DNA of 64,000 nt from Sphingobacteriales bacterium. Lineage in GTDB: Bacteria > Bacteroidota > Bacteroidia > Chitinophagales > JADIYW01. The DNA lies in contig JADKIQ010000002.1 in assembly GCA_016721245.1 (NCBI GenBank), forward strand, positions 1-64,000. Direction: 5' to 3'. The notes below the pieces were generated by a model. The model made no database searches. It saw nothing but the letters and a program-made list of their open reading frames with translations, and was not told where the DNA came from. Shown piece after piece: positions 1 to 8,650 of the stretch (positions are counted from its first letter, which is position 1; every line of letters begins with the position of its first letter). A program made the translations under genes and the position numbers.

Positions 1-49
1 TATTTATGAAGGACCTGGATTAATAAAAGAAATTAATCAACGTTTATTG

Positions 50-811
50 TTACAGCGTATCTGAAATTTTTGCCAGTAAATCATCTTTCTTTCTGCGTGA
101 AACTTCTATTTCTGTTCCGTTCATCATGATAACCTGTCCGCCGTCGCCGCGTACATATCTGCGGATCAGTTTCAGGTTGATAATATGCGATTGATGAACG
201 CGAACAAAGTCAAAATCTTCCAGTAATTCTTCAAAATATTTTAGTGGTTTGGATGACATAATCATTTCACCGGTAGTAAGAAAAATTTTGGTATAAGAAG
301 AATCGGCATCTACATGGATAATTTCATCTAAGGAGGCAAAATAAATTCCCTCCAGTGTGGAGATAGCCAGCTGTTTTTTGCCGGAATCTTTGTTGCTGAT
401 TTTCTGCTCCAGCAATTCAAATTGTTTGTTTTTTACTTCTTCTGAAATCTTAACGGATAGTTTATGAACGGCGCGTATCAGTTCTTCCGGATCGACAGGT
501 TTCAGTAAATAATCCAACGCACTGAAACGAAATGCTTTAACGGCATATTGGCTGTAAGCGGTTGTAAAAATGATTTCAAAAGGACATTGATAATTATAAT
601 GTGCCAGTAAATCAAATCCGTTTTTTCCGGGCATCTCTACATCCAGAAAAATAACATCTGCCGGTGTTTTTTCAATGGTATCAATAGTGGCATCTACGCT
701 GTCACATTCTGCAATTACAACTACCTGCGGACAAAATTTTTCTATTAGTTTGTGCAAAGCCAGGCGATTGTTTTTTTCGTCATCTACAATAATTGCTTTT
801 ATTGATTCCAT
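50..811 (-). CDS. LytTR-family response regulator
   Basis: A 253-residue cytoplasmic response regulator that should bind DNA when phosphorylated by its partner kinase. An N-terminal receiver domain fills residues 1-125, with the phospho-acceptor Asp in FLDVEMPGKNG near residue 58 and the conserved Lys in LLKP near 105. A LytTR DNA-binding domain fills about residues 147-250, with the family signature VRVHQSHIIN. It lies 22 bases after the stop of the sensor kinase at 834-3962 on the same strand, so the two are a cognate LytS/LytR pair in one operon. The regulated genes cannot be told from the sequence. Confidence 0.93.
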   Translation of the reverse strand: MESIKAIIVDDEKNNRLALHKLIEKFCPQVVVIAECDSVDATIDTIEKTPADVIFLDVEMPGKNGFDLLAHYNYQCPFEIIFTTAYSQYAVKAFRFSALDYLLKPVDPEELIRAVHKLSVKISEEVKNKQFELLEQKISNKDSGKKQLAISTLEGIYFASLDEIIHVDADSSYTKIFLTTGEMIMSSKPLKYFEELLEDFDFVRVHQSHIINLKLIRRYVRGDGGQVIMMNGTEIEVSRRKKDDLLAKISDTL

Positions 812-833
812 TTCTGTTTTTTTAAAAGTAAAA

Positions 834-3800
834 TTAATTCAATTCAATACGTACCATTACTCTGGTGCCAGTTGGTAGATGATGTTCATCATATAAATCT
901 ATTATCTCCACACTGTAATCCGTTTCTTTTATTTTGTGTAATGTGTCAAACATTTCTTTAGTAATAAGTGTACCTAAGGATTTATGTTGTTTCTTTAAAT
1001 TTAATTCTGTCGCTTTCACTCTTCCGATACCGTTGTCTTCAATTTCACAAATCAGGTAATTAAAATCTTTGTAGAATCTGATGTGTATGTTTTTATCACC
1101 TTCTTTTTTTAACAGACCATGCCAGATGGAGTTTTCTACATAGGGTTGTATCAGCATCGACGGCATTTCAATGGAATACACATCAAGGCCTTCTGTACGG
1201 ATGTCATAATTAAATTGCTGGTCGAAACGCAATGATTCCAGTTCTAGATATAACTTTAGGTTTTCAATCACTTCCTGCAGCGGAATAAATGTTTTTACAG
1301 AGTTTTCGAGTACAGAACGCACCAGCCTGGATAGTTTGGTAAGATAAGTAGAGGCCTGCATATTCTGGTCGGATAAAATCATTGCCTGAATGGAATTCAT
1401 GCAATTGAAAATAAAATGCGGATTCATCTGTGCCACCAGTGCTTTCAGTTTTATTTCTGCCAGCTGTTTCTCATATTCTGTTTTTTGCCGCGCCAGCAGA
1501 CTCTGCTCTTTTTCTTTAACGCGCGCCATTTGAATCCTGTTGGTGATAAAGCGATAGCCATAATATAAAATGATTATACCTGCAATAATACGGAACCACC
1601 AAGTTTGCCAGATCATCGGCCGGATTCGAAATGAAAACGAAGCCGGTTGTTCAGACCAGACACCATCGTTGTTACTTGCTCTTACATAAAATGTATAATT
1701 TCCCGGTGGCAGCTGGGCATAGGAAACGTAATTTCTATTCGTTTTTGTCCAGTTCTTTTCATATCCATCTAAACGATATTCAAACGTGTTTTTAGGTGTA
1801 TTCGCATAGTCACTGGATGCGAACTCAAATGCCAGATTATTCTGGTTGTTTGCAAATCGGATTCGTTTTTTCTGAACAGTATATGGTGATAAATTATACG
1901 TGCTGTCATCTGTTTTTATACTTGTGATATTTACCAATGGCTTGTAGTTGTTAAAAGGAATTTTATCAGGCTCAATGATATTAAAACCATTTATACCACC
2001 GAATAACAATTCATTGCCATTCATTTTAAAATAAGCACCGCCATTGAATTCATTACTCTGCAATCCATCGTTGATGTCATAGTTTCTGAATTGTTTTAAA
2101 GTGGGATCAAATACGGAGACACCTCTGTTAGTACTCATCCATAATTTACCGGCATTATCTTTTAATATTCCGTAAATAAAATTATTGCTTAGGCCATTCT
2201 TTTCGGTAAGGTTTGTCTCAACAGTCATTTTTTTTCTATTAAAAAGAAATAAACCGTTGTTTCCCGAGCCAATCCAGAAACGGTCGTCATCCCATGGAAG
2301 CAAACAATACAACTGATCGGTTTTGAAATATTTTTTATTAAGTGCAATCAGGGCAGATTTATTTAACAATCCGTTTCGTATACTCAAATGAATTAAGCCT
2401 GATGCACTTGCAATCCACCAGGAGCTGTCTTTGTCTTCAAGTATGCCTCTCGGAATAATATTATTTGATTTCAAATCAATCAATGTATTTTCAAACCGGT
2501 TCTTTGAAATATTGAAATGGTAGATGGAATGTTCGTCCAGTGCATATATTTCATTTGCGGAAGTTTCGAACAAACGGATATTGGAATACGCAGGAATTTT
2601 TAAATTATCAGAAGGCCCGTTAGGTGTAAAGAAATAGCGCTTAAAGGCATTCGTTGTCGGATTGAATTTACAGATACCGTTTAAGGTACCTGCCCATAAA
2701 TTGCCATAGGAATCAATTAATAAATCCTGAACAATATCATTGGAGAGGGAAGAGTAAGAGCTGTTGTTTCGCCAGTTGGAAAAAATATTATCTTTTGTGT
2801 CGAATTTATATAAACCTCCGCCATCTGTACCAATCCAGATGTTTTCATTTTTATCCGCTTCAAAACTAAGCACATATTTATTGGTAAGCCAAGTTGTTTT
2901 GAATGGTTCCTGGGTGACGTGTTTAAATTTAAATTTAAATTGAGAACAGGTAGCAACACCCGATCCTTTTGTACCCACCCATAATGTTCCGCTGTTGTCA
3001 ATCAGTAAACTCATTATCTTATTATCCGGAATACTGGTAAGATTGTAGGGGTCACTTTGGTATTCTATAAACTTATTTCGGTTAATGTCATAACAAACCA
3101 ACCCGTGCTGGTAAGTAGCGATATAAATATTACCAATCTTTCCGGTAGTGATATCTGTTATTTTATCCTGTAATCCTGCAATGTCTTTTCGTTGAGTTGA
3201 AAATGAATCAATCATCGAGAAACTTTCGTCAGTCTTATATAATCCTGTATTGGTTGCTATCCAGTAATTATTAAATTTATCTCTTGTAACGCCGTTTATT
3301 TTTTTTGGAATAAGAATACTCCAGATATCGGATGTACTCTTTTGAATGATTAGCTTGGTGTTAAAGTCATAGGTGTATAAATGATTGTCTCTTCCTGCGA
3401 GAAAAAAATGGTTACTGTCACATTTACAGATAATTTCACGATAAGCATTCATAGGTTCTATGCTTACCGTATAATCTTTTTTATCCTCTTCTGTTGCAAC
3501 CAGCCGTACCTTATATAAACTATATTGCGTTTGTACCCAAACGGTAACGCTGTCTTCTTTTGTAACTTTTTTTATTTGCCCGGGATTCTCAATATTTAAA
3601 TATTTTTTCGTTTCAAAAAAATAAATGCTTAATCCCTTTTCGGTACCAATCCAAAATACCCCTGGGGAAGATTCTGTTATACAAGAGGTGAAATTTGAAA
3701 TCAACGAGTTTTTATCGTCAATATGCTTATCATATTTTAAAAAATTATACCCATCAAACCTGTTTAACCCTTCATCGGTGCAAAACCAGATAAATCCTTT

Positions 3801-3962
3801 ACTGTCCTGATAAATATGCGATACACTGTTTTGTGAGAGCCCGTTTTTAATATCCAGTACATCAAAACGCAGTTGGGTAATATCCAGACTGAATAACGAA
3901 TAAACACCTGTTACCAGCAGTAACAGGGTGACAAATAAATGTAGTATACGGCGTTTAAACAT
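834..3962 (-). CDS. LytS-type sensor histidine kinase with Reg_prop beta-propeller sensor
   Basis: A 1042-residue membrane sensor kinase. The start at 3962 (MFKRRILHLF) is chosen because it puts a hydrophobic signal/anchor segment at the N-terminus; an upstream ATG at 4052 would add 30 unlikely residues. Next come about 14 Reg_prop-type repeats (for example GLSQNSVSHIYQDSKGFIW, FWIGTEKGLS) forming a periplasmic propeller, then a Y_Y_Y domain ending FYVRASNNDGVWSE. A transmembrane helix follows near residue 790, a coiled coil, and a His_kinase domain with its phospho-accepting His in QMNPHFIFN near 849 and an N-box YVENSIWHG. The architecture matches Bacteroidota one-piece periplasmic sensors, which often respond to extracellular nutrients. 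The ligand is unknown. Confidence 0.93.
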   Translation of the reverse strand: MFKRRILHLFVTLLLLVTGVYSLFSLDITQLRFDVLDIKNGLSQNSVSHIYQDSKGFIWFCTDEGLNRFDGYNFLKYDKHIDDKNSLISNFTSCITESSPGVFWIGTEKGLSIYFFETKKYLNIENPGQIKKVTKEDSVTVWVQTQYSLYKVRLVATEEDKKDYTVSIEPMNAYREIICKCDSNHFFLAGRDNHLYTYDFNTKLIIQKSTSDIWSILIPKKINGVTRDKFNNYWIATNTGLYKTDESFSMIDSFSTQRKDIAGLQDKITDITTGKIGNIYIATYQHGLVCYDINRNKFIEYQSDPYNLTSIPDNKIMSLLIDNSGTLWVGTKGSGVATCSQFKFKFKHVTQEPFKTTWLTNKYVLSFEADKNENIWIGTDGGGLYKFDTKDNIFSNWRNNSSYSSLSNDIVQDLLIDSYGNLWAGTLNGICKFNPTTNAFKRYFFTPNGPSDNLKIPAYSNIRLFETSANEIYALDEHSIYHFNISKNRFENTLIDLKSNNIIPRGILEDKDSSWWIASASGLIHLSIRNGLLNKSALIALNKKYFKTDQLYCLLPWDDDRFWIGSGNNGLFLFNRKKMTVETNLTEKNGLSNNFIYGILKDNAGKLWMSTNRGVSVFDPTLKQFRNYDINDGLQSNEFNGGAYFKMNGNELLFGGINGFNIIEPDKIPFNNYKPLVNITSIKTDDSTYNLSPYTVQKKRIRFANNQNNLAFEFASSDYANTPKNTFEYRLDGYEKNWTKTNRNYVSYAQLPPGNYTFYVRASNNDGVWSEQPASFSFRIRPMIWQTWWFRIIAGIIILYYGYRFITNRIQMARVKEKEQSLLARQKTEYEKQLAEIKLKALVAQMNPHFIFNCMNSIQAMILSDQNMQASTYLTKLSRLVRSVLENSVKTFIPLQEVIENLKLYLELESLRFDQQFNYDIRTEGLDVYSIEMPSMLIQPYVENSIWHGLLKKEGDKNIHIRFYKDFNYLICEIEDNGIGRVKATELNLKKQHKSLGTLITKEMFDTLHKIKETDYSVEIIDLYDEHHLPTGTRVMVRIELN

Positions 3963-4276
3963 CAGACAACATACAAAATATTGAAAAATATACAGATATG
4001 ATAAAATTTTACAAAAAAAATGAGGTGCAAGAGATGCACCCCAAAGAAACATAGAAACATAAAAAACCCACTATTTTTCACATGCCTTGAGATAACTAAC
4101 CAAATGGCATGGAAATATTATTTATTGACGCCTCAAAACTACTAGAAGTGTATAATTGTTTTTGGTTAGATTGGTATTCGGTTGTAATTACTGATTATTT
4201 GGTATGTTTTACTTAGAATTTGGTTTAATTATTCTGTAATATGTCAATATTTTGTATGTAGGGTTTAATAAAAACA

Positions 4277-4306
4277 AACAATTCCAATGCATGCATTGGA
4301 ATTGTT
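4277..4306. repeat. 30-bp perfect palindrome
   Basis: Each half is AACAATTCCAATGCA followed by its exact reverse complement, with no spacer and no mismatch. No T-run follows in either direction, so it does not look like an intrinsic terminator. It sits 78 bases upstream of the GTG start of the TetR gene and is more likely a protein binding site or a cruciform-forming element. Confidence 0.8.
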
Positions 4307-4327
4307 ATCAAATCATTATTTACCAAA

Positions 4328-4341
4328 CAAACGTTTGATAA
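4328..4341 (+). promoter_or_regulatory. Candidate TetR operator
   Basis: The palindrome CAAACGTTTG (4328-4337) lies 43 bases before the TetR start. It overlaps the right arm of a wider inverted repeat, TTATCAAA (4305-4312) and TTTGATAA (4334-4341). Short palindromes centred on ACGT are typical autoregulatory sites of TetR-family regulators of fatty-acid genes. Binding is inferred, not shown. Confidence 0.5.
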
Positions 4342-4383
4342 AACCTTGCAGTTTGTTTATTTTTAATTTCTTAATTTAAGAAA

Positions 4384-4968
4384 GTGCCAAAGCAGAAAGT
4401 AAGTATAGAAGATATTTTAAAACAATCATTGAAGCTTTTTCGCCAGAAAAGCTATCATAATACTTCTATAGCAGATATTGCATCAGCTTGTGGTTTATTA
4501 AAAGGAAGCCTTTATCATTATTTTCCGAGTAAGGAAGCCCTGATGAGTGCGGTCATCAAGTATGCACACGAATTTTTTCAGAAAGAAGTGTTTTCCATTG
4601 CGTACGATAAAACCTTGTCGCCACAGCAGCGCATGGAAAAAATGTTCAAAAAATCAGAAAGAGCTTTATTGTCAGATGGTAACATCATGGGAAATATAGG
4701 GGTGGAAACAGCCCGTGCCATTCCGGAGTTTGCTGAGCATATCCGCGATTTTTACAAAGAATGGATGAGCGCGGTAGAATATGTATTTTCTGAAATAACT
4801 AATGAAGAAGATGCCAAGAAACTGGCCGAGCAAACGGTAGCAGAATTTGAAGGTGCCGTGATGATGACGCGTATTTTTAAGGATGCCAAATACATTAAGA
4901 ACGCCTACGATCGTTTGTTAAGCAGATTTGCAGCATATACTTTGGCAGACCTTAAACAAAACAACTAA
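4384..4968 (+). CDS. TetR/AcrR-family transcriptional regulator (probable fad operon regulator)
   Basis: A 194-residue TetR-family repressor. The N-terminal helix-turn-helix occupies about residues 8-55, with the family signature TSIADIASACGLLKGSLYHYFPSK interrupted here only by NTS at its start. The C-terminal ligand domain is not specific. The start codon is GTG at 4384; no Shine-Dalgarno is visible, as is common in this phylum. It is the first gene of a co-directional block, 31 bases before fadN, with a palindromic operator candidate just upstream. By analogy with FadR-type TetR proteins it probably represses itself and fadNAE until acyl-CoA binds. The effector is an inference. Confidence 0.88.
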   Translation: MPKQKVSIEDILKQSLKLFRQKSYHNTSIADIASACGLLKGSLYHYFPSKEALMSAVIKYAHEFFQKEVFSIAYDKTLSPQQRMEKMFKKSERALLSDGNIMGNIGVETARAIPEFAEHIRDFYKEWMSAVEYVFSEITNEEDAKKLAEQTVAEFEGAVMMTRIFKDAKYIKNAYDRLLSRFAAYTLADLKQNN

Positions 4969-4999
4969 TAATTTTATTATACAATCACATAAACTGAAC

Positions 5000-7390
5000 A
5001 TGGAAGCAAAAACACAAAACAGAGCTATCAAAAAAGTAGCAGTATTGGGTTCAGGCGTCATGGGTTCAGGTATCGCATTGCACTTAGCCAATATCGGATT
5101 GGAAGTGCTGTTGCTGGATATCGTTCCGTTCGACCTGAAAGAAGAAGAAAAAGCAAATCCGAAATTGCGTAACAGAATTGTGAATGACGCCTTTTCCTTT
5201 GCCTTAAAATCTAAACCTGCGCAGGCATATAGCGCAGCCTCCGCCGCCAGAGTAACCCTGGGTAACTTCGACGACGATATGCCGAAGATAAAAGATTGCG
5301 ACTGGATTATTGAAGTCGTTATCGAACGTCTGGACATCAAGCAGCAGGTATTTGAAAAAGTAGATAAGTTGAGAAAACCGGGAACGCTGGTAACTTCCAA
5401 CACTTCAGGTATTCCGATTCATCTGATGGCGGAAGGCAGAAGCGAAGATTTCCAGAAGCATTTCAGTGGAACACACTTCTTCAATCCTCCGAGATATTTA
5501 AGATTGCTGGAAATCATTCCAACAGCTAAGACAGACCAAAGCGTAGTGGATTTCTTAATGCATTACGGTGATGTGTTCTTAGGTAAAGAAACCGTATTGT
5601 GTAAAGATACACCGGCGTTCATTGCAAACCGAGTAGGTGTCTATGCGATGGCAAAAGTATTCCAGCTGACACAGGAATTAGGTTTGACCATCGAAGAAGT
5701 AGATGCCTTGACAGGTCCCGCTATCGGTCGTCCGAAAACAGGTACGTTTAAATTATCTGATTTGGTAGGTAATGATACAGGTACGAAAGTAATGATGGGC
5801 ATCAAAGAGAATTGTCCGAACGATGAGCAAGCCGGTGCATTCGAAGTGCCTGCCTATGTTCAGTTCTTGTTGGATAATAAGTTCTTTGGTAATAAATCCA
5901 AGAAAGGATATTATTATAAAGATGAGAAAAGAAATTCTTTCTCTTTGCGCTTAGATACGCTGCAGTATGAACCAACCGGAAAACCGAAATTTGCTTCCTT
6001 AGATGCTTCTAAAAAAGTAGAAGGATTAAACGATAAGATCAATGCATTCATCAAAGGAGACGATAAAGGTGCTCAATTGGTGAAACGTTCATTAGCAGGT
6101 TTGTTTGCGTATGTTTCCAATCGTGTTCCTGAGATTTCCGATGTATTATATGCTGTGGACGATGCTTTACGTGCAGGTTTTGCATGGGAAATCGGTCCGT
6201 TCCAGTATTGGGATATCGTAGGTGTTCAGAAAGGTATTGAACTGGCAGAAGCGGATGGTTTAACTATCTCAGCGTGGGTTAAAGAGTTTGTGGCTGCAGG
6301 AAATACGTCTTTCTACAAAGTGGAAAACGGCCTGAAAAAATATTACGATCAGGCATCTAAATCATACAAAACTATTCCGGGTGCCGAGTCATTCATCATT
6401 CTGGATAATTTACGCGGCAACAAACCGGTTTGGAAAAACAGCGGCGGTACTTTACATGATATCGGCGATGGTGTGTTGAACTTAGAGTTCACATCCAAAA
6501 TGAATTCATTAGGAGGTGATGTTTTACAGGCGATCAATAAATCTATTGAAATTGCAGAAGGCGGATACAAAGGTCTGGTAATCGGAAACGATGCACCAAA
6601 CTTCTCCGTGGGTGCCAATTTGATGATGATTGCCATGCTGGCCATGGATCAGGAATATGATGAACTGGATATTGCGGTTCGTCAGTTCCAGCAAACGACT
6701 ATGCGTTGCAGATATTCAGCGGTTCCGGTGGTTTCAGCTCCTCACGGAATGACCTTAGGTGGAGGTTGCGAAGTGACTATGCACTCTGATGTGGTCGTAG
6801 CTTCTGCAGAAACATACATCGGTTTGGTGGAAGTGGGTGTTGGTTTGATTCCTGCAGGTGGCGGTACAAAAGAACTGGCTTTGCGTACTTCAGACAGCTT
6901 CAAAAATGGTGACCCGATGTTACAATCCTTACAGGATAATTTCTTAAACATCGCGATGGCAAAAGTGGCTACATCCGCTGCTGAAGCTTTCGATGCAGGT
7001 TTGATGAGAAAAAATAAAGACAGAGTCGTTATCAATGCAAAACGTGTAATAGCAGAAGCGAAACAGGAAGTATTGCGTTTAAGCGAAGAAGGATATTCTC
7101 AGCCAGCTCACAGAAATGATATTCAGGTATTAGGAAGAACAGGCTTGGGTACATTGACAGTAGGTGTGGAGTCATTCATCGCAGGTGGTTATATTTCACA
7201 GCACGATGCAAAAATTGCGAAGAAAGTTGCCTATGTAATGTGCGGCGGTGATTTATCTGCACCAACTACGGTGAATGAGCAATATTTGTTAGACCTGGAA
7301 AGAGAAGCATTCTTGTCACTTTGCGGTGAGAAGAAAACACTGGAAAGAATTCAGGCAATGCTGACAACCGGTAAACCATTGAGAAACTAA
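5000..7390 (+). CDS. fadN: 3-hydroxyacyl-CoA dehydrogenase / enoyl-CoA hydratase (FadN type)
   Basis: A 796-residue bifunctional beta-oxidation enzyme: hydration of enoyl-CoA, then NAD-dependent oxidation of 3-hydroxyacyl-CoA. The dehydrogenase comes first (dinucleotide motif GSGVMGSG near residue 15; FNPPRYLRLLEIIP; C-terminal HAD piece with GRPKTGTFKLSDLVGND). The hydratase follows at about 480-690, and both catalytic Glu residues are visible in LGGGCEV and LVEVGVGL. This HAD-ECH order, the length and the fadN-fadA-fadE gene order match Bacillus subtilis FadN rather than E. coli FadB/FadJ. The start at 5000 (MEAKTQN) is preferred to an in-frame start at 4928 that overlaps the TetR gene. Confidence 0.93.
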   Translation: MEAKTQNRAIKKVAVLGSGVMGSGIALHLANIGLEVLLLDIVPFDLKEEEKANPKLRNRIVNDAFSFALKSKPAQAYSAASAARVTLGNFDDDMPKIKDCDWIIEVVIERLDIKQQVFEKVDKLRKPGTLVTSNTSGIPIHLMAEGRSEDFQKHFSGTHFFNPPRYLRLLEIIPTAKTDQSVVDFLMHYGDVFLGKETVLCKDTPAFIANRVGVYAMAKVFQLTQELGLTIEEVDALTGPAIGRPKTGTFKLSDLVGNDTGTKVMMGIKENCPNDEQAGAFEVPAYVQFLLDNKFFGNKSKKGYYYKDEKRNSFSLRLDTLQYEPTGKPKFASLDASKKVEGLNDKINAFIKGDDKGAQLVKRSLAGLFAYVSNRVPEISDVLYAVDDALRAGFAWEIGPFQYWDIVGVQKGIELAEADGLTISAWVKEFVAAGNTSFYKVENGLKKYYDQASKSYKTIPGAESFIILDNLRGNKPVWKNSGGTLHDIGDGVLNLEFTSKMNSLGGDVLQAINKSIEIAEGGYKGLVIGNDAPNFSVGANLMMIAMLAMDQEYDELDIAVRQFQQTTMRCRYSAVPVVSAPHGMTLGGGCEVTMHSDVVVASAETYIGLVEVGVGLIPAGGGTKELALRTSDSFKNGDPMLQSLQDNFLNIAMAKVATSAAEAFDAGLMRKNKDRVVINAKRVIAEAKQEVLRLSEEGYSQPAHRNDIQVLGRTGLGTLTVGVESFIAGGYISQHDAKIAKKVAYVMCGGDLSAPTTVNEQYLLDLEREAFLSLCGEKKTLERIQAMLTTGKPLRN

Positions 7391-7421
7391 TCTAATTACT
7401 AAAATTTAAATTTAAAATACA

Positions 7422-8600
7422 ATGCAAGAAGCATATATAGTAGCCGGTTACCGTTCAGCAATCGGCAAAGCAAAAAAAGGCGGATTCCGCTTTTATCGTC
7501 CGGATGATTTAGGTGCTGATGTGGTAAAACATTTAGTAGCATCTGTTCCAAATTTAGATCCATCACGTATTGATGATTTAATTTGCGGCAACGCCATTCC
7601 GGAAGCGGAACAAGGTATGCAGATTGGTCGTATGATCGTATTGCGTGCAGGTTTGCCATTATCCATTGGTGGTGTAACTGTCAATCGTTATTGCGCATCT
7701 GGTTTAGAAACTATCGCCATGGCGACGGCTAAAATCAAGGCAGGCATGGCAGACTGTATCATCGCTGGTGGAGTGGAATCTATGTCCTTATTGCCAATGA
7801 CAGGCTGGAGAACGGTATTGAATTACGGTATCGCATCCACAACGCCTGATTATTATTCTTCTATGGGCTTAACGGCAGAAGCGGTAGCTACACAATATAA
7901 TATTAGCAGAGAAGATCAGGATTTGTTTTCTTTTAACTCACATCAAAAAGCGATGGCTGCAATTGAAGCAGGTAAATTTAAAGATGAAATTGTACCGGTA
8001 ACCGTGGAAGAAGTTTATTTGCAAAATAATAAAAGAAAGACACGTTCTTTTGTAGTGGATACAGATGAAGGTCCACGAAAAGATACTACCGTGGAAGGAT
8101 TGGCAAAACTAAAAGCAGTATTTGCTGCAAAAGGTTCTGTAACCGCAGGTAATTCTTCACAAACATCTGACGGTGCGGCATTCGTAATTGTGATGTCAGA
8201 AAAAATGGTGAAGGAATTAAACATCGAACCAATTGCGAGATTAGTAACTTCAGCTGTTGTTGGTTGCGAGCCACGCATCATGGGTATCGGTCCGGTAGTA
8301 GCTATTCCACGCGCTTTGCAGTTGGCTGGCATGAAAATCGAAGATATTGACATGATTGAATTAAACGAAGCTTTCGCTGCACAATCATTAGCAGTAATTC
8401 GCACTCTTGGCTTGAATCAGGATATCATCAATCCGAATGGCGGTGCGATTGCATTAGGTCACCCACTGGGTTGTTCCGGTGCAAAATTATCTGTTCAGTT
8501 GATCAATGAAATGCGTCGTCAGAATAAACGCTATGGTATGGTTTCGGCTTGTATCGGCGGCGGACAAGGTATCGCTGGAATTATTGAAAGATTGAAGTAA
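7422..8600 (+). CDS. fadA: Acetyl-CoA C-acyltransferase (3-ketoacyl-CoA thiolase)
   Basis: A 392-residue thiolase for the last step of beta-oxidation, cleaving 3-ketoacyl-CoA with CoA to acetyl-CoA and a shortened acyl-CoA. The nucleophilic Cys is in NRYCASGLET near residue 90. The catalytic His is in GGAIALGHPLGCSGA and the second Cys in SACIGGGQG near the C-terminus. The length is standard for the family. It starts 31 bases after fadN and is followed after 50 bases by fadE, consistent with one transcript. A biosynthetic acetoacetyl-CoA thiolase is the alternative, but the operon supports degradation. Confidence 0.94.
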   Translation: MQEAYIVAGYRSAIGKAKKGGFRFYRPDDLGADVVKHLVASVPNLDPSRIDDLICGNAIPEAEQGMQIGRMIVLRAGLPLSIGGVTVNRYCASGLETIAMATAKIKAGMADCIIAGGVESMSLLPMTGWRTVLNYGIASTTPDYYSSMGLTAEAVATQYNISREDQDLFSFNSHQKAMAAIEAGKFKDEIVPVTVEEVYLQNNKRKTRSFVVDTDEGPRKDTTVEGLAKLKAVFAAKGSVTAGNSSQTSDGAAFVIVMSEKMVKELNIEPIARLVTSAVVGCEPRIMGIGPVVAIPRALQLAGMKIEDIDMIELNEAFAAQSLAVIRTLGLNQDIINPNGGAIALGHPLGCSGAKLSVQLINEMRRQNKRYGMVSACIGGGQGIAGIIERLK

Positions 8601-8650
8601 AATCAGATTCAATAACTTTACAATTTTATAATTCTATAATTAAAAATAAA

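Larger units (their letters stand above)
3963..4383. promoter_or_regulatory. 421-bp intergenic region between divergent kinase and tetR-fad operon
   Basis: No gene is visible here. The region should hold the promoters of both the minus-strand kinase operon and the plus-strand tetR-fad operon. It contains a 30-bp perfect palindrome at 4277-4306 and a TetR-like operator at 4328-4341, described separately. The remainder is AT-rich with no clear structure. Confidence 0.5.

Noticed and set aside
2..63. Plus-strand open frame at the window edge encoding IYEGPGLIKEINQRLLLQRI, possibly the end of an upstream gene overlapping the LytTR gene
   Set aside because: It looks protein-like and ends in a TGA, but 20 residues are too few to assign, and the convergent overlap cannot be judged without the preceding sequence.
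4918..5403. 161-codon minus-strand frame opposite fadN
   Set aside because: A shadow of the conserved fadN coding sequence with no recognisable domain.
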